Assembly: GCF_014633365.1 (NCBI RefSeq) | Contig: NC_068342.1 | Coordinates: forward strand, 3,830,622 to 3,894,621 | Reading direction: 5' to 3' | Origin: Diospyros lotus | Taxonomy: Eukaryota > Streptophyta > Magnoliopsida > Ericales > Ebenaceae | Length of the DNA: 64,000 nt | In this document: piece after piece, positions 1-14,700 of the stretch | Numbering within the stretch: position 1 is the first letter of the stretch | How the letters are laid out: each line of letters starts with the position of its first letter | Notes under the pieces: generated by a model | Seen by the model: the letters and a program-made list of their open reading frames with translations, nothing else | Told to the model about the DNA's origin: nothing | The model's database searches: none | Position numbers and translations under genes: made by a program

Positions 1-83
1 TTGTTTGCAATTCGAGTGCTAAAACCCATTTCTCGTGCATATACATTGTAAAAAGTGTAAGCCTTCTCGTGTGATTCAAATAC
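1..83 (-). CDS. FAR1/FRS-type gene, partial exon running off the left edge
   Basis: Read on the minus strand, bases 83 to 1 encode an open stretch starting VFESHEKAYTFYNVYARE and continuing with GFSTRIAN. This matches the start of the FAR1 DNA-binding domain (WRKY-GCM1 zinc finger family), whose hallmark is F-E-S/D-x-x-x-A-Y-x-F-Y-x-x-Y-A-R-x-x-G-F-S. The family derives from Mutator-like transposases and acts in phytochrome A signalling and other transcription. The exon appears to begin at an acceptor (TTTGCCAG before GTATTTG); an in-frame TGA lies just upstream, so an earlier exon must supply the start. Only about 27 residues are visible, so it could be a complete FRS gene, a short FRF protein, or a domesticated or decayed MULE. 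Confidence 0.65.
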
Positions 84-2713
84 CTGGCAAATTTTCAGAA
101 TTCAACCAATGGAAACTTGAGGAAGATACACATTATCAGAACTTTGTGATTCCATCCCTACAAAAAAACATTACGCTCCAGTTAAAAATAACACATTAGG
201 ACAACATAAGATATATCAATAAATTAACTACAAAGTATGTCTTCAATACTACTAGTAAATGACAATGCTCATTAGACAAAATGAGCGAGGTAAAATTTAA
301 GAGATGAAAATATATAAGCAACATACCAAAGGTGATGGTGGACTAAAATATATTAAGAAATGAATAGAATGAATGTAAATTGCAAGTGAGATTTTGATGC
401 TTAGAGTTTCATCGAAGGCGTGGGGTTTAAATGGGGAATGAAAGGGGGTGGTTCAGGAATTTAATTGGGGGGGTGTTCATGGGGACACGGGGAGGGGGGG
501 CCAAAATAGGGTGAGTAGAAATGTGGGGGATTTGCAGCTACCTAGGATGAGGGGGGAGGGGAGATAGGGAGTGATTTATTGGAAGATTTTATGGGAAAGG
601 GGCGAGTGGAAATAGGGATGGGGGGTCAATTATTTGTTTGTGTGCCCGTGCACTGGGGGTCCTGGCTGAGTGTTTGGGGGGGGGGGGAAAAGGAGAGATA
701 ATTATTTGCACGCGTATGTGTTGTTGGGGAAGGGTTTACATTGAGTGAAATTGGGGGTAGGGGTTGTTTGTGAGTCTCTTCAGGAGATTTAATTTGGAAT
801 ACAGGATTCACGTGGTTTAAATATTAATTTTAAAAAAATAGAATAATTTAATTAATAAAATTATATATAATTTATTCAATTTAATTAGTATTGTATTAAA
901 AATAATTCAGCCACGAGATTTAATTTGAGAGTGGTTCATGTGAGTTCAATTTTACTTGCAAAATGAGGGTTGATATGATTTAATCAATAAAATTGTATAT
1001 AAAATCACACGTAAAATGATATAAAATTAAGATTTTAATTATACTTTAAATTTTAAATATCATATTTTGATGAAAAGTAACAATTAATTTGTGATAATTA
1101 ATGATAGTTATAAAATAATATACTAAATTAAATTTTAGTAACTTTTTTATTATAAATTAAAATTTAGTGATATTTTTATATTTTAATATATAGTTCAATA
1201 ACTAATATTTAAGAAGTTTTGTCATTCTGTCATAATAGTACCATTGGATTTAAAGAGTTTAAGTAGTGCAACTTATGTGTGGAGTATATTAAGTCACGTA
1301 GGTATGGAAGGTGCTATTGTTTTCTCAATGAAGTTATAATAAAAAAATATCTTTTACTGTCCCATAATATGAATATAAATTATGTGTATAATTTTTTATT
1401 TTGAAAATATTGAAAGGAAAACAAATTGTTATCAAATAAAACATGCTCAATTTTTATATTGAAACAAAAAACTGAAAAAGAACAAACAATGGAACTAAAA
1501 GTTAAGAATAAGAGGAAAATATTATGTGAATTTATAATAGAATTTAGTTATTGATTTTTTTTGTTTTATTTTTTTAGTTATTGTCTTAATTCAATACTCT
1601 ATTGACCACCACGACGACTAGCAACCATAGAAGAAGACTAAGAAAAAAAAATTACACATTCACAATGTTTTTTTGTCTCTCCATCAATAAAAATATTTTT
1701 TTACAGATACCCTCTCTCTCTCTCTGCTTCTAATCTGTCATGGAAAATTTGTTTACTCCAATTGAATTTTGATACTTTCTCATTAAGCTATAAGTGATTT
1801 GCTCTGAATGATACAATGTCTTCTTCTATTATTATAATATCTAAGTGACTAATTTGATAATTTAAAATACTAATAAATTTATTGTTTTAGCAATTAAATA
1901 CAATCAATTATATAATTATAACTTCTTAATCACTTTAATCATAATAATTATAATTTTTAATTCCAATATCATCCTTTCGAAAGTTTGTTTTTCTTTTCTT
2001 TTTTTTTTACTACATTTCCAAGACCCTTGCAAGTGCATTTATTAATTTTTTTATTTTATTAAATCACATTAAATAACATATCTAATTCTTAACAAATGTT
2101 ACTTTAATCATATTATAAATAACTTAATTTCTAATTTTATTTATTTTTATATAATCACAGCTACAATGGCGTCTTCATATATATATTTTACACATAATAA
2201 AGTTTAACAACCAAACATTTTATGACGTATCTATTTTACACACTCAGTCAAATTTATTTTATAATTTCAAAGGAATTTTAAATTGAATAACAAATAGTAC
2301 AATACAATTATTATTTATGCCTAAGAAACAATACAGAAACTTAGAACGGATAACCAGTCGATTTGTCTACATACAAGAAGTAGCACCTACTGGGATAAAA
2401 GTATTTCACAGATGTTCCCCAATCTATAGTCCCATGCAACCATGAACAATTCTTTCCTATTCCTTCTCTTTCACATCTCATTTAACTTCCAGACTTCCAC
2501 TTTCATTCATATACACACAAAAGTGAAGTCATCACACAAGAGGCATTCACGGCTCATTTGGTTATGGTTTTAGTTTCAAAACTACACAAGTTCAAGAAAA
2601 TGCATTTGGTAAACCAGTTTTGTAAAAGCACAGAAAATCAGAAATGAAAATCATAACCAAACAAGCAAAAGCCACTTTTAGCCTCCAATTTATGATGTTC
2701 CTACTATAAAGGT
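84..2713. other. Intergenic/upstream region between FAR1-like exon and BONZAI 3' end
   Basis: No convincing gene. Bases 404-780 form an unusual G-rich block on the plus strand (C-rich on minus) with several G runs and a short minus ORF at 626-811 that looks like chance. It could be leader or promoter of the FAR1-like gene. Bases 800-2350 are very AT-rich, with a short CT run near 1708-1725. The BONZAI 3' UTR should lie in the last few hundred bases before 2714. Confidence 0.5.
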
Positions 2714-5700
2714 TTAGACCCCGTATGGATGATGGTCATGAGCAGGAGGGGCATTGGCAGAATGTGGTATGATGTCTCTGCTGCTCATGTAAGTCAAGAA
2801 CTGACCAGGTAGCTCTTCCAATAGACTCTGAACAACGGATATCTGCCCACCTGCAGAAAGTAGTCAATCTTGTTAGCTAGGGTGACAGCAAAACACCACA
2901 AAGTCAGTTTCCCTAATTCATAACCAAGACAACAAATAGACCCTGTCAAACATAGACTCTAGCAAGCAATGGCACGTCACGCCTAAACAGCAGATGAGGT
3001 GGTTTTCCCAACAGGTGCAAGAGCTGCGTGACCCTATGCCAAACTGATGCACAGGCATAGCTGGCACAGGATGGTTGCTCATGGGCTCGCTCCTGCCACA
3101 CTCAGCAGTTGCTCGTGTTGGTTAGAGACATACTCTCACAGAGATCCTGCCTCTCCAGACATCCTTAGGCAGTTGGGGATGTCAACAAAGTCACTACCTA
3201 GCAGTTGGGGTTGTCAACTGAAAGACACATGGTCGGCACGTAACTTGTGCCTATTTATAGTTTGGTCATGGGTGTGAATCCAGGCAAAGAGTGTTACCCC
3301 CCCAACCTACTCTGCTAACTAATAGAGGTTGGAAGGTTGTCCTATAAAGTGTTGTGCCTTTGTGCTTTTGTGTGCATTGCAGGTGTCAAAAGTTGGCTGA
3401 GACTAGGATGTGGACCTTAGTGCCATACAAACAGGAAATTCAGGTTAAGAAATAGCCCTCTGACACCACTCCAAGACTGAACCTGTCTTCTTGAGATTGA
3501 CAGCATGAGCTCTTTACTTCAAGATTATATTTCCTAATCCTAAACCAAAGCCAACCTTGAGTTTAGCTTGAGTTCGATTTTCTGCTAATTCCAACCAAAG
3601 CCAAAAGCTTGAGTGTGAGTTAAGTAAGGCATGATGAACCAGTCAGCTTGAAGGTGATTTCAGTTCAGTTCATACGGACTTTTTGACAGTTCCAAGTTTC
3701 ATATATAGCTATTTTCAACAGCAGTACTCTTTAAAAATAATAACGTGCTGTTAATGAGGTTGGTTGGAAATATGAAAATAATTTAAAGCCTGATATCTCC
3801 TCCATTAAGCAAACAGATTCATCATATAACCATCAAACAGAAATTCTATATTTATAATGGTATTAGATTAGGTACCCATGCTTCAATTTGCTTTAAACAA
3901 TACGAAGCTCCACCTTTGGTCCTAACACACTTAGTTATATGTGAAAATTATGATACACCGAAGTCGCAAATTGCAGAAATGATTAAAATACAGTTGACAT
4001 TTCTCAATGTAATAAAAGTCACTTAAACTTCTTTTATATATAAACTTTTGGGACATTTTATCCCCTCCTATTAAAATACTGTTAGTCAAATGCAACGGTT
4101 GACTTGGTCAAAGTTTTTTCTTTTTTGTCTAATTCACATCTATGATATAATTTAAAATTAAATGGTTAATTACTTAATTTAAGAAAACAAATTAAAGAGC
4201 ATTAAAGAGATAATTGTACAAGATTCCAGTAACATTCTGCCTCCATGAGGAAAAAACTCTAAACCAATCAATTCTCCAAACTAAGCATCCACTCACCATA
4301 TATTTCACGCAATGGAACAAACTGCACAATGTCTCTTGTAGCTATCCGTCCTGTTGAACTCTCCAATCTTTGTCCATTGTCCGCATCAAGGATCTGCCAC
4401 AAAGCAAGAATTATACGACGCCATAAGTTGGATATTTCAGGAATAAATTTCGCATTCTTAAGAAAAGGTAGTGAACTGTTATGTTAATACAAAAGAGTTG
4501 ACATTGCTTCAGTAATTTACTGTAGAAAAGATGGATACCTCCATTTGTTTAAAATCTGCATTGCCAACTCCTACAATAAGAACCGAAAGGGGTAGATCAG
4601 ATGCCCTAACTAAAGCATTTTTAGTTTCCTGGAGATCAGTAAGGACTCCATCCTGTAAAGATAATGCAACTATTTCAATACACCAATAAAGGAAGAAGAC
4701 ACACCATGAAATTCTATATCATTTAACCTGTACCGTTATAATAAGCAAGACAAAATACTTGCTGATATTGTGAGAGAGGGAATGAGTTGCAATTTCTGCA
4801 GCTTTGTTGATCACTTGACCAAATAAAGTGGGCCCAGAAAGTGAGATATTGTACAAAGCACTGGAATAAGCAGCCATGATGCCTTCTATTCCTTCAACCT
4901 GTTAAAAAGAAAAGGGACAACTGTCACGATTGTGTGCATGCGGGTGCTATGGAAATTGCAGCTATCATACATGTTTTATGAATTATTGTTGGTAACAACA
5001 TTACTTCATCACACTGGAGAGTGCAACAACAAAATCCCACTGAAAATCAATACCACTCTCCTATGCACAGATCAGTGGTTCTGACGTTTCCAGGCATTAA
5101 ACATAATAATTAACCCTTGTAGGTACTTAATTACTTAGAATAATATGGGAAGCTTACAAGAGAGATTATTTAAAAGACAGATGATTATGCTTGCAAGAGA
5201 GATCTACCTCGGAGTCACTTGCACTTCCATTCAAGTTAAAGCAATGAGATACTGAACCATCATATGTCTTCCCACCAAATCCCCAAGCAGGAAAGCGTCT
5301 ATCAGAGTCATAAAACTGTAGGACCTCCCCTACCTCCATTATAGCCTGTAAGGAGTTAAATCAATAATTACGCACCCAAGGTATAATAACTTCTTTTCCC
5401 TATTAGCTTTGAAAAAGAAATTGAAAGGCTGTATGTAAAATAAATTTCAAGGGCAGTTTGGATGTTAATAGCCTAAAGATGAATTGACCCTTGCTTAACA
5501 AACATGACTAGTTGGCTTTAGAACTCAGTTAATGCACCATCCAGCAATTGTTTTAGCAACTACATTGCATATGCATCAACCATAAATCTCTCTAGAGCAA
5601 CTACATTACATACGCAACCTTTTTTAATCAATTCACTGTCCCGTAGCTTTTAGATTATAAAAAGAACGAGTGCTGATGGCTACGATCACTCTGTTGCACT

Positions 5701-8700
5701 TCATTTTTATTTTTTTCTTCCAGTTTTTGCTTATACCTTGTAAAGAAAAAAGTTGGTAATTTCTTATTAGGCTGGCATATTTTATTGGGATAACCAACAG
5801 GATGTGCCCCCAGAGACCAGTTGCACCACATGTTATCATGTTTATCACTTTCAATAACTGCAATGGTCTATTCTATGCCTTTGGGTTGTAGAATTATCAA
5901 TTATACTACAGGTCATACAGCAGGAAACCTCCAGAGATTCATGTTTTTTTCTCTTTATGGTGGTTCTACTATCCTTACAACTAAGTAATGTAAAATTTCA
6001 TTCATAAAGAGGGAATCCCTGATTTAACAAAGCCAAGGACAGCACAGGCTTACCTGCTGGTAAGCATTCAACCGCCCTGCAGGATCAATGTAGTGCAAGG
6101 AATCTGGACTTCGAGGATTTCCATTTGAAGCTGGTCAAAATTCAAACTTCATTGTTTAAAACAAGTCAAGTGAATCACCAAAACAAATATTTTAGCCTTA
6201 TGTTTCTATGTGTGCCTAATAGCAGTTTCCTTAATGGACAAAAATTAATCACCAGTGAAATCAACAGCTACCAAAAAGTTCAGCTCAAATCCACTAGAAA
6301 CATAATCAAGGAAACTGTACACTTTCTTCTCACGAAATCCATCCACAAACAGTTGACTCTTCAGAACCTACAGATAAATAAAAGGTACCTTCAGACATAA
6401 AACTGATACCAAGCATGCGCACGTTGCTGAAATCTTCTGACTATATAACAATACCTTCTCATGACCATGGTGACGAGAAGATGGCAAGATAAAATTTGCG
6501 CCAGTCTTTTCTTTGTGAAGTTTTTCTAGATCCACAATTGATTTCTGAACCTTACTGTCAAAAATAGATTACATATAATTTTAGATGTTATGATCCAGAA
6601 AATATGAAATACTAAACCTATTAGACTGATGGTTGAAAATATAATCTTAAACAGGAAATAAAAAAGAAAGCAAAATGCTTATTCGTTCGACAGTTACCCA
6701 ATAAGTCCATGATTACCACTGTTGTTGAAATCAAAACACTCAATAACTAATGGGTTATCCTGCACATAGTGAACTCTTATCAGTTAACATCTGGAAATAA
6801 AAAGTAGCAGTCATCTACATCAGCTTCATTTTGGTTTCATTTTACAGTTTCTGAAAGTGACGTTGCTTTTCAGTTACAATTCATCTCTAGGGCTTTTCAT
6901 TTAAAATCCTATCATAATAAGTGTTGAAATGGAAAGGAGACAAATCCCTTGATTAGTGGGGATTGGACCCAATCCCTTAATTGTGGGGATTGGCTCCAAT
7001 CCCTTGATTAGTGGCCTAAATCTTTGATTGATTGATTATAGTTTAGAATTAAAATATCCTAATTTGTTGTATCCTCCCTCTATAAAAAGAGAGAAGTCAT
7101 GTTGTTTCATTCATGGTGAAATAGAAATTCTTCTTCTCTTAGCTTATATGGTATCAGAGCAAGGAAGTCATCCTTACACCATCAAACCTTAAGCCAGGCA
7201 GCCTATCTCAGTTGTTGTCACTGCTCCTGTCCAGCGTCCTTGGTCCCCGGATCCTTGCCTGACAACACACCCAGATCTGGTCTTTGTTGATAACCAGATC
7301 TGATCTTTCTCTTGGTGCTGTTCTTACTGCCTCTTTCGCCACCATCAACTGCTCCTATCCATCAGCCACAGTCTGATCAAGTTCAGTTCCAAGTCCCTTG
7401 AGTCTCCTCCGACTCACACCCGGTACAAATTACTACTTGTGAGAAGTTAGAGGTAGAACTCAAACCTAAAAAGCTAGATTTACTGGTGGAGGGATCTTCC
7501 TCCTTATATATAGCCTAGGTTTCCCTTGTGGAGGCAATGTGGGATTCTTAACACTCCCCCCCATGCCGAAACTTCTCCAGTAACTGATACATGCCCAGAT
7601 GATCGGGCAGGGTACTGGTCCATGACCACGACAGCCAAGGGTTAGCTCTGATACCATGTGAAAAGTTAGAGGTAGAACTCCAACTTGAAAAGTTAGCTTT
7701 ACAGGTGGAGGGATCCTCCTCCTTATGTATAGCCTAGGTCTCCCTTGTGGAGGCAATGTAGGATTCTTAACACTACTATTCGTCTTAATGGCACCAATTT
7801 TCTATGTTGGTCTCAATCTGTTTGTATGTACATTCGAGGACGGGGAAAGATCGGTTACTTGGCTTGTGCTACACCAGCTCCTGGCAGTAAGGACCCAATG
7901 TATGAAATTTGGGATATAGAGAATTCAATGGTGATGACATAGCTTGTGAACTCCATGGAGGAAGAGATAAGCCCAAACTACATGTGCTTTTCTACAACAA
8001 ATGAACTGTGGGATAAAGTAACCGCCATGTACTCCGATTTGGGCAATCAATCCCAAATCTACGAACTTAACTTGAAGCTCGATGAGATTCGGCAAGGCAA
8101 CGACACTGTCACCACATACTTCAATTCTTTGAAGCGTATATGGTAGGATCTGGATCTCTTCAACACTTATGAGTGGAAAAGTCTTGATGATTGCAAGCAT
8201 TATCAACAAATGGGCGATGCTAACCAGGTGTTTAAATTCCTTGTTGAACCCAACGTTTAGTTTGATGAAGTCCGAGGAAGGATCATTGGAAGAAATACTC
8301 TTTTGTCACTAAGCGAAGCTTTTTCCGAAGTACGGCGCGAAAAAAGCTGAAGAATTGTTATGCTAGGCAAGAAGAATAGTGGCGCAAGTGGGCTATCTGA
8401 AAATATGGCGTTTGTTACTGCTAACGTTAATGCCAGTGGACGGCATATTTCTCGTCAACAAAAAAATGAAGAGAAGCCTCGTGTTTGGTGTGAGCACTGC
8501 AACAAACCACACCATACTCAGGAAACTTGCTAGGTGCTTCATGGAAAACCAACCAACTGGAAATCCAAACAGAAGTGCTCCCAACCTATTGCTAATGAAG
8601 TTAAAGCAGGACCATTCAACAAAGAGCAAATTAATCAACTTCTGAGATTGTTAAAGCCCAATCTGTCACCTGGTACACCTAATTGTTCATTGGCCTATTC

Positions 8701-11700
8701 AGGTAGAAATTCCTTTGCCCTATCTAGTTCCTTTAAATCATTTTTCTGAATCATTGATTTAGGAGCATTTGATCATATGACTAGCTTATCACATCTATTT
8801 AACTCGTATATTTCTTGTTTCGGTAGTGAAAAAATAAGAATAACAGATAGTAGTCTTTCACCTATTGCAGGTAAATGTCTCCTTAAATTCTCTAACAATA
8901 TTGATCTTCAATCAGTACTTCATATTCCTAAATTTGCCTTCAATCATTTGTCTGTTAGTAAACTCTCAAAAGACTCTAACTGTCGTGTTATCTTTTTTTA
9001 TTCCTACTGTACTTTTTAAGACCAAAACTCAAGAAAGACGATTGGCAGTGCTAGAGAGATAAACAGACTCTACTATTTGGACAAGGATGTCTTTCATCAT
9101 AAAAAAGCTCACGGATTGAGTGGTACTAGTTATACTTTTGTTTCTACTCAAATAATGCAATGGCATCTTAGGTTAGGCCATCCTAGTTTTCCTTACTTAA
9201 AACATTTATTCCGTAAGTTGTTTAAAGGAGTGGATCCTTCTATGTTTCAATGTGAAAGTTGTCATTTATCTGAAGATCATTGTGTTAAATTTATTTCAAA
9301 ACCCTACTGCCCTTCAAAACCATTCCATTTGATACATAGTGACATTTGGGGACCCTCAAAGGTTTCCACTTTATCTAGCAAAAGGTGATTTGTAACTTTT
9401 ATTGATGATCATACTAGACTTTGTTGGGTTTACTTACTTGCAATGAAATCAAACATGTCTCGAATTTTCAAGGATTTCTTTCATATGATTGAAGCTTAAT
9501 TTAACACAAAAATTTGTATTCCTCAATCAGATAATGGAATTGAATATTTTAATGAATCTTTGGAAGTTTTTTAAAAGAAAAATAAATTTTACATCAATCC
9601 ATATGTCATGAAACCCCCCCACAAAATGGTATTGTTGAACGCAAAAATAGACATTTACATGAAGTAGACAGGGTTATTATGTTTTCCATGAACGTTCCCA
9701 AATACCCCTAGAGTGATGCGATTTTAACTGCTTCCAATCTTATCAATCGAATGCCCACTCGTGTTCTAAACTTTGAAACTCCTTACATTCTTTAAAAAAA
9801 AATTATTTCCCATGTGCCAGCTATATTCTGAGTTACCCTTAAAGGTCTTTGGATGCACTTGTTTTGTTTATGTTCCACAAATATTACATTCCAAATTGGA
9901 TCCTACAACTAGAAAATGTATTTTTCTGGGCTATGCTCTCAATAAAAAAGGATACAGATGCTTTAATCCTATGACCAAAAAAACGTATTTAAGTATGGAT
10001 ATGTCTTTTCTTGAGACTCAACCTTATTTTTTCAAAAATCATCTTCAGGGGGAGTGTATAAATATTGTGGAAGAAGAAGATAAATTTTTGAATCTTCATG
10101 TTGAGGATGATACTTCTTCAAAATCTATGATCCGCTTCCAACCATGTTTGATACTCCACTACACCTTGATAAACAATTCGAGGAAACAAATAATACGGAA
10201 TTGAATGTATTTAGTTCACAGGTGCCCAGCATGATGGGATTGGAACCAAGGGGAGAATTACCATAAATGGATCAAAACGATCCAAAACTGAAGCTTTAGT
10301 TTTATACAAGAAGGCAAACTCAAAAAATTACTATCAATCCGAATATTCCTCTAACAATTGAACAATCGGCATCTCCGAATGATGATTTTTCTTCTTCTTA
10401 GGGTAACACTAAACTCACTCCTTCAAATTCTTTCTTATTTGACTTGTCCGATCTTGATGCCCTTATTGCTACTAGAAAAGGAGTGAGATCTTATACTAAA
10501 CACCCGATTGCTAAATACTTGTCATATCAAAAACTATCCAATCACTATAAATCCTTTCTTTCCAAGATTTCTAACCTGCATGTTTCAAGAACTATTCAAG
10601 ATGCCCTTGGTGACCCAGATTGGAAGTTAGCGGTAAAGGAAGAGATGAATGCTCTTGAAAAAAAATGGGACTTGGGAGATTATGAAGCTACAAAGTGGTA
10701 AAACAATTGTAGGTTGTAAGTGGGTCTTCACTGTAAAATGTAAAGCAGATGGGAGCATAGAGAGATACTAGGCAAGGCTTGTTGCCAAGGGGTTCACCCA
10801 AACATATGGCATCGACTACCAAGAGACCTTTGGTCCAATGGCAAAGATAAACTCTATTCAAGTTCTCCTCTCTCTCGTGATGAATTTTGATTGGCCTCTA
10901 CACCAACTCGATGTGAAGAATGTCTTCTTAAATGGCGATTTAGAAGAAGAAATGTTTATGGACCTCCCACCTGGATTTGAGAGGAGCCTCGGTACCAACA
11001 AGGTATGTCGTCTAAAAAAATCATTGTATGGTCTAAAACAGTCTCCAATAATGTGGTTTGAAAAGTTTGGAAAAGCGGTAAAGAGCTATGGTTATACTCA
11101 AAACCAAGTGGGCTGCACAATGTTCTTCAAGCACTCTAGTGACGGTAAGAGAGCAATTATAATTGCCTATGCGGATAATATAATAATGACTGGTGATAAC
11201 AAGAGAGAGATTGAAGAGCTGAAGAGGAAACTAGCTCATGAGTTCGAGATCAAGGACTTGGGCCCCCTAAAGTACTTCCTTGGGATAGAATTTGCAAGAT
11301 CTACAAAGGGAATCTTTGTCAACCAACATAAGTATGTTCTGGATTTGCTTAATGAAACAGGAATGCTTGGATGCAAGATAGCTGAAACTCGCATAGAACC
11401 CAACTTAAAGCTACAACCTGCCGAAGCCAAAGATGTGGTAAATAGAGAAAAATACCAAAGATTTGTGGATAGACTCATCTATTTATCTCACACCCGACCT
11501 GATATAGCTTTTGCAGTGAGTGTTGTAAGTCAATTTATGCATTCGCAAGGTTCAGAGCATTTTGAAGCTGCCAACAGAATCCTAAGGTATCTAAAGGTAA
11601 CGCCTGGAAAATGATTGTTCTTCAAAAAACGAGGACATCTACACATAAAGGCCTATATCGACGAAATTGGGCAGCATTACAGATAGAAGATCTACTTCGG

Positions 11701-14700
11701 GCTCATCTTCATGAGAGGTAATCTTGTCACTTGGAGGAGGAAGAAATAGAATATAGTAGCCAAAAGTAGTGTTGAAGCCGAATTCCATTCATTAGCCCAC
11801 GGGATTTGTGAGGTTATGTGGATAAAAAGATTGGACTTGAAGGTTCTTATTTTTTTACCGGCAAAGGTTTAATGTGACATTGCTCACAAACTGATTCTCC
11901 ATGACAAAACAAAACATGTAGAGGTAGATAATCATTTTATCAAGGAGAAATTTGACAATGGGGTAATTTGTATGCCTTACATTCCAACAATTGATCAAGT
12001 TGTTGATGTCCTCACAAAGGGGTTACATAAGAAACAATTTGAAAATCTAGTGAGCAAACTTATCATGGAAGATATCTTCAAACTAGCTTGAAGGGGAGTG
12101 TTGAAATGGAAAGGAGACAAATCCCCTAATTAGTGGGGATTGGCACCATTCCCTTGATTGTGGGAAAGGAGACAAATCCCTTGATTAGTGGGGATTGGCT
12201 CCAATCCCTTAATTGTGGGGATTGGCTCCAATCCCTTGATTATTGGCCCAAATCTTTGATTGATTGATTATAGTTTAGAGTTAAAATATCTTAATTTGTT
12301 GAGTCCACCCTCTATAAAAAGAGAGGAGTCAAGTTGTTTCATTCATGGTGAAATAGAAATCCTTCTTCTCTTAGCTTATAATAAGAGAGGAGACAATGAC
12401 TCAAACCCAAGACCACTCATTAAAGCAGGTTCCTTGTTGCTAAAAAAAAATGACAGCCAAGGATATCAAACCTGAAAAAACAAATTGGTTTCGGTCTCAT
12501 ACCAGAAGAAGCTCAAAATCTCACCTTGCTTCCAAGTTGCTGCATAGTTAGAGATAGAGGCTTCCAAATTGGATTCAAGTTGTTGCTCACTACTTCTGTC
12601 TTGCAAATTGGAACAGAACCTCCATTCTCAACAAGCCTCGATATTCTTAAGAAAGGATCCTAAAAGGAGCATAGAGAAAGAAAAGTTAAAGCCGCTAACC
12701 TTAAAACTTAGAAACCGTCATCCTTATATACATACACTTTTGGAAAATAAATCCTTGTTCACCAACTGCGAACAGCGAAATGTGATCTCAAATGCAATCC
12801 CTGAAGCAACAGTTTCCTCTGCGTGTACAGAAAGGGTCCCCAAATTTTTTAGCCCACTTCGCCCGTTTTTATTCTGAAGATGTAGGGTTAAATTTGGACT
12901 TCGTTTAGTCACTATCTGCCATGAGTTCACAAAAGAAAAGATATACTGTAAGCCCTTGGAACATAAGAATCTCCATTTGATTTTTTTTTTCCTTTAGTTT
13001 TTTATTTTTTTACTTTTTGGGTGGGTGGGTGTGTGCGTTGGGGGGGGGGGGGGGGGGGCGCGCAAGACTACCACATGTGAAATCTCCAAGAGGTGTTCAG
13101 ATAGAGTAAGCATATGAAACGCCTCTTTTGAAACTAATCGAGCAATTCAACTATATCATCATTGGATGCTGAAATAAATAGAAAAGTAACATCTAGACAC
13201 ATACACACCTCTATTATGCACATAGAACATGATAAAAGCAAGGATCAGAAAGTTGTCTTTATACACCGTAGGCAATAAAAATAACTTTATCATAATTTTA
13301 AGGCAACTTACCTCCGAGAGGACGCAATTAGCCTCACCAAGAAATTCTTGATCTTTCAACTTCAGCATCTGCTGGACACCAATAAAATTAAAAAAAAATG
13401 TCTCCAGCAATTTTATGTTCCCTTCTAAATATGAACAGCTGTTAACAATTTGAAAACTGAAGAAGGGAGGGAAAACAACTGATTATAGACACATCTGACC
13501 TTAAGTTATGCACCTGAAATTTGAGACAAACCTATTTAACATCCAATGAAATCTCCTTTTGAGTTCAATAAATGCTAACAACAAATATAAATATAATTAT
13601 ACATATATAGCCAAGGGAGATGAGAATTGAAAAATGGGACAAGTGTATATCTTACTGTTGAAGCCATTAAAATAAGTACTAGCGTTTAGCATATTATCAC
13701 TATGCCTAACCAGCACACAAGGATTGATGACTAGGTTACCTTCAAAATAATTTTTGAGGTTATTATTCTCTACCAATTTCACATAATCCTTTTAACACAA
13801 TATCTCTTGTTCACTTCACGCATAAAATTGTCAACTGAAGGATATTTATGTGTGTATTTTTTCTTTGCTATAATTATTTGTGGCAAATATTCAGTTGTTA
13901 TTTAGGGCATCATACATCTAAATCATTAAGTATTGACAAATAGAAAATAAATCTAACCAACTTCTGATAAAACTAGTTGATTTGAAATCAGAATACAACA
14001 ACTAACATACCAAGTCTTTATTCCACTATGTGGGTTGCCAACTAATTTGAAATCAACGTGATAGAATCATATTTTCTTTCAGAAACATAACATACCTTGA
14101 CGGGTAAATTGTGGTATCTTGTATCAACATCATATATGTGAAAGCTGAAAAAAAGAGAGAATAATCAAAATAAATTGTCAACTATAGAGAAGGCTATCAA
14201 ATGCAGCTGAAAGTTATCAAAACTGCAGACAGCTTACACCAACGGCTGAACGATTTCAAACTGATAAGTAACATTAATTTTCTCAATCCATTCAGGATCC
14301 AAACAGTTCATTATTACTTCTGTGCGACCAAGTTCCTCCAGAGTTCCATCTCTTTTTTTCATATAAACTACAGCCATAGGATCGCTCTGAAATAATGATA
14401 AAAAGAAAGAAAAGAAACAAATAAAAGAATTATTTCAGTTCAGACTTTTAAGGCAAACCATGGAAGTTGGAACAAATATTCAACTATTAAGCCATGGCAA
14501 CAACCTCAACTCTTATACTCAGATATTAAACCAGTTCTTAAATCAGGTAAGTAATTCAAAATGAATGGCTTATTTGTTAGTTGTAAACTCTAAAATTTTT
14601 AGCAGAAACATGCTATTATCATTTTGTTTATCCTTTCATGAGAATTTTCACCTCGGTTGTGGCATAAGAGGCCAGTGTGAAAACTGTTATTAACCAGTAT

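Larger units (their letters stand above)
6922..12380 (+). mobile_element. Ty1/Copia LTR retrotransposon, degenerate, in BONZAI intron 7
   Basis: A full-length element in plus orientation, antisense to its host gene. LTRs are 6922-7148 and 12099-12380, starting TGTTGAAATGG and ending CTTAGCTTATA. The target duplication ATAAG is exact (6917-6921 and 12381-12385). The primer site TGGTATCAGAGC (initiator tRNA-Met) directly follows the 5' LTR at 7149-7160. The polypurine tract AAGGGGAG (12091-12098) directly precedes the 3' LTR. The LTR has a CTATAAAAAGAG promoter. The 3' LTR is about 55 bp longer because a block around ggagacaaatccc is duplicated in tandem. Coding order GAG-PR-INT-RT-RNase H is that of Copia. 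Stops and frameshifts are frequent, so it is dead. A TRIM is nested in its gag. Confidence 0.95.

Noticed and set aside
626..811. 61-codon minus ORF with proline-rich sequence
   Set aside because: It lies in a low-complexity C-run block, matches no family and has no splice context that supports it.
3047..3277. 76-codon plus ORF in BONZAI intron 15
   Set aside because: No recognisable domain; probably chance in a GC-richer insertion remnant.
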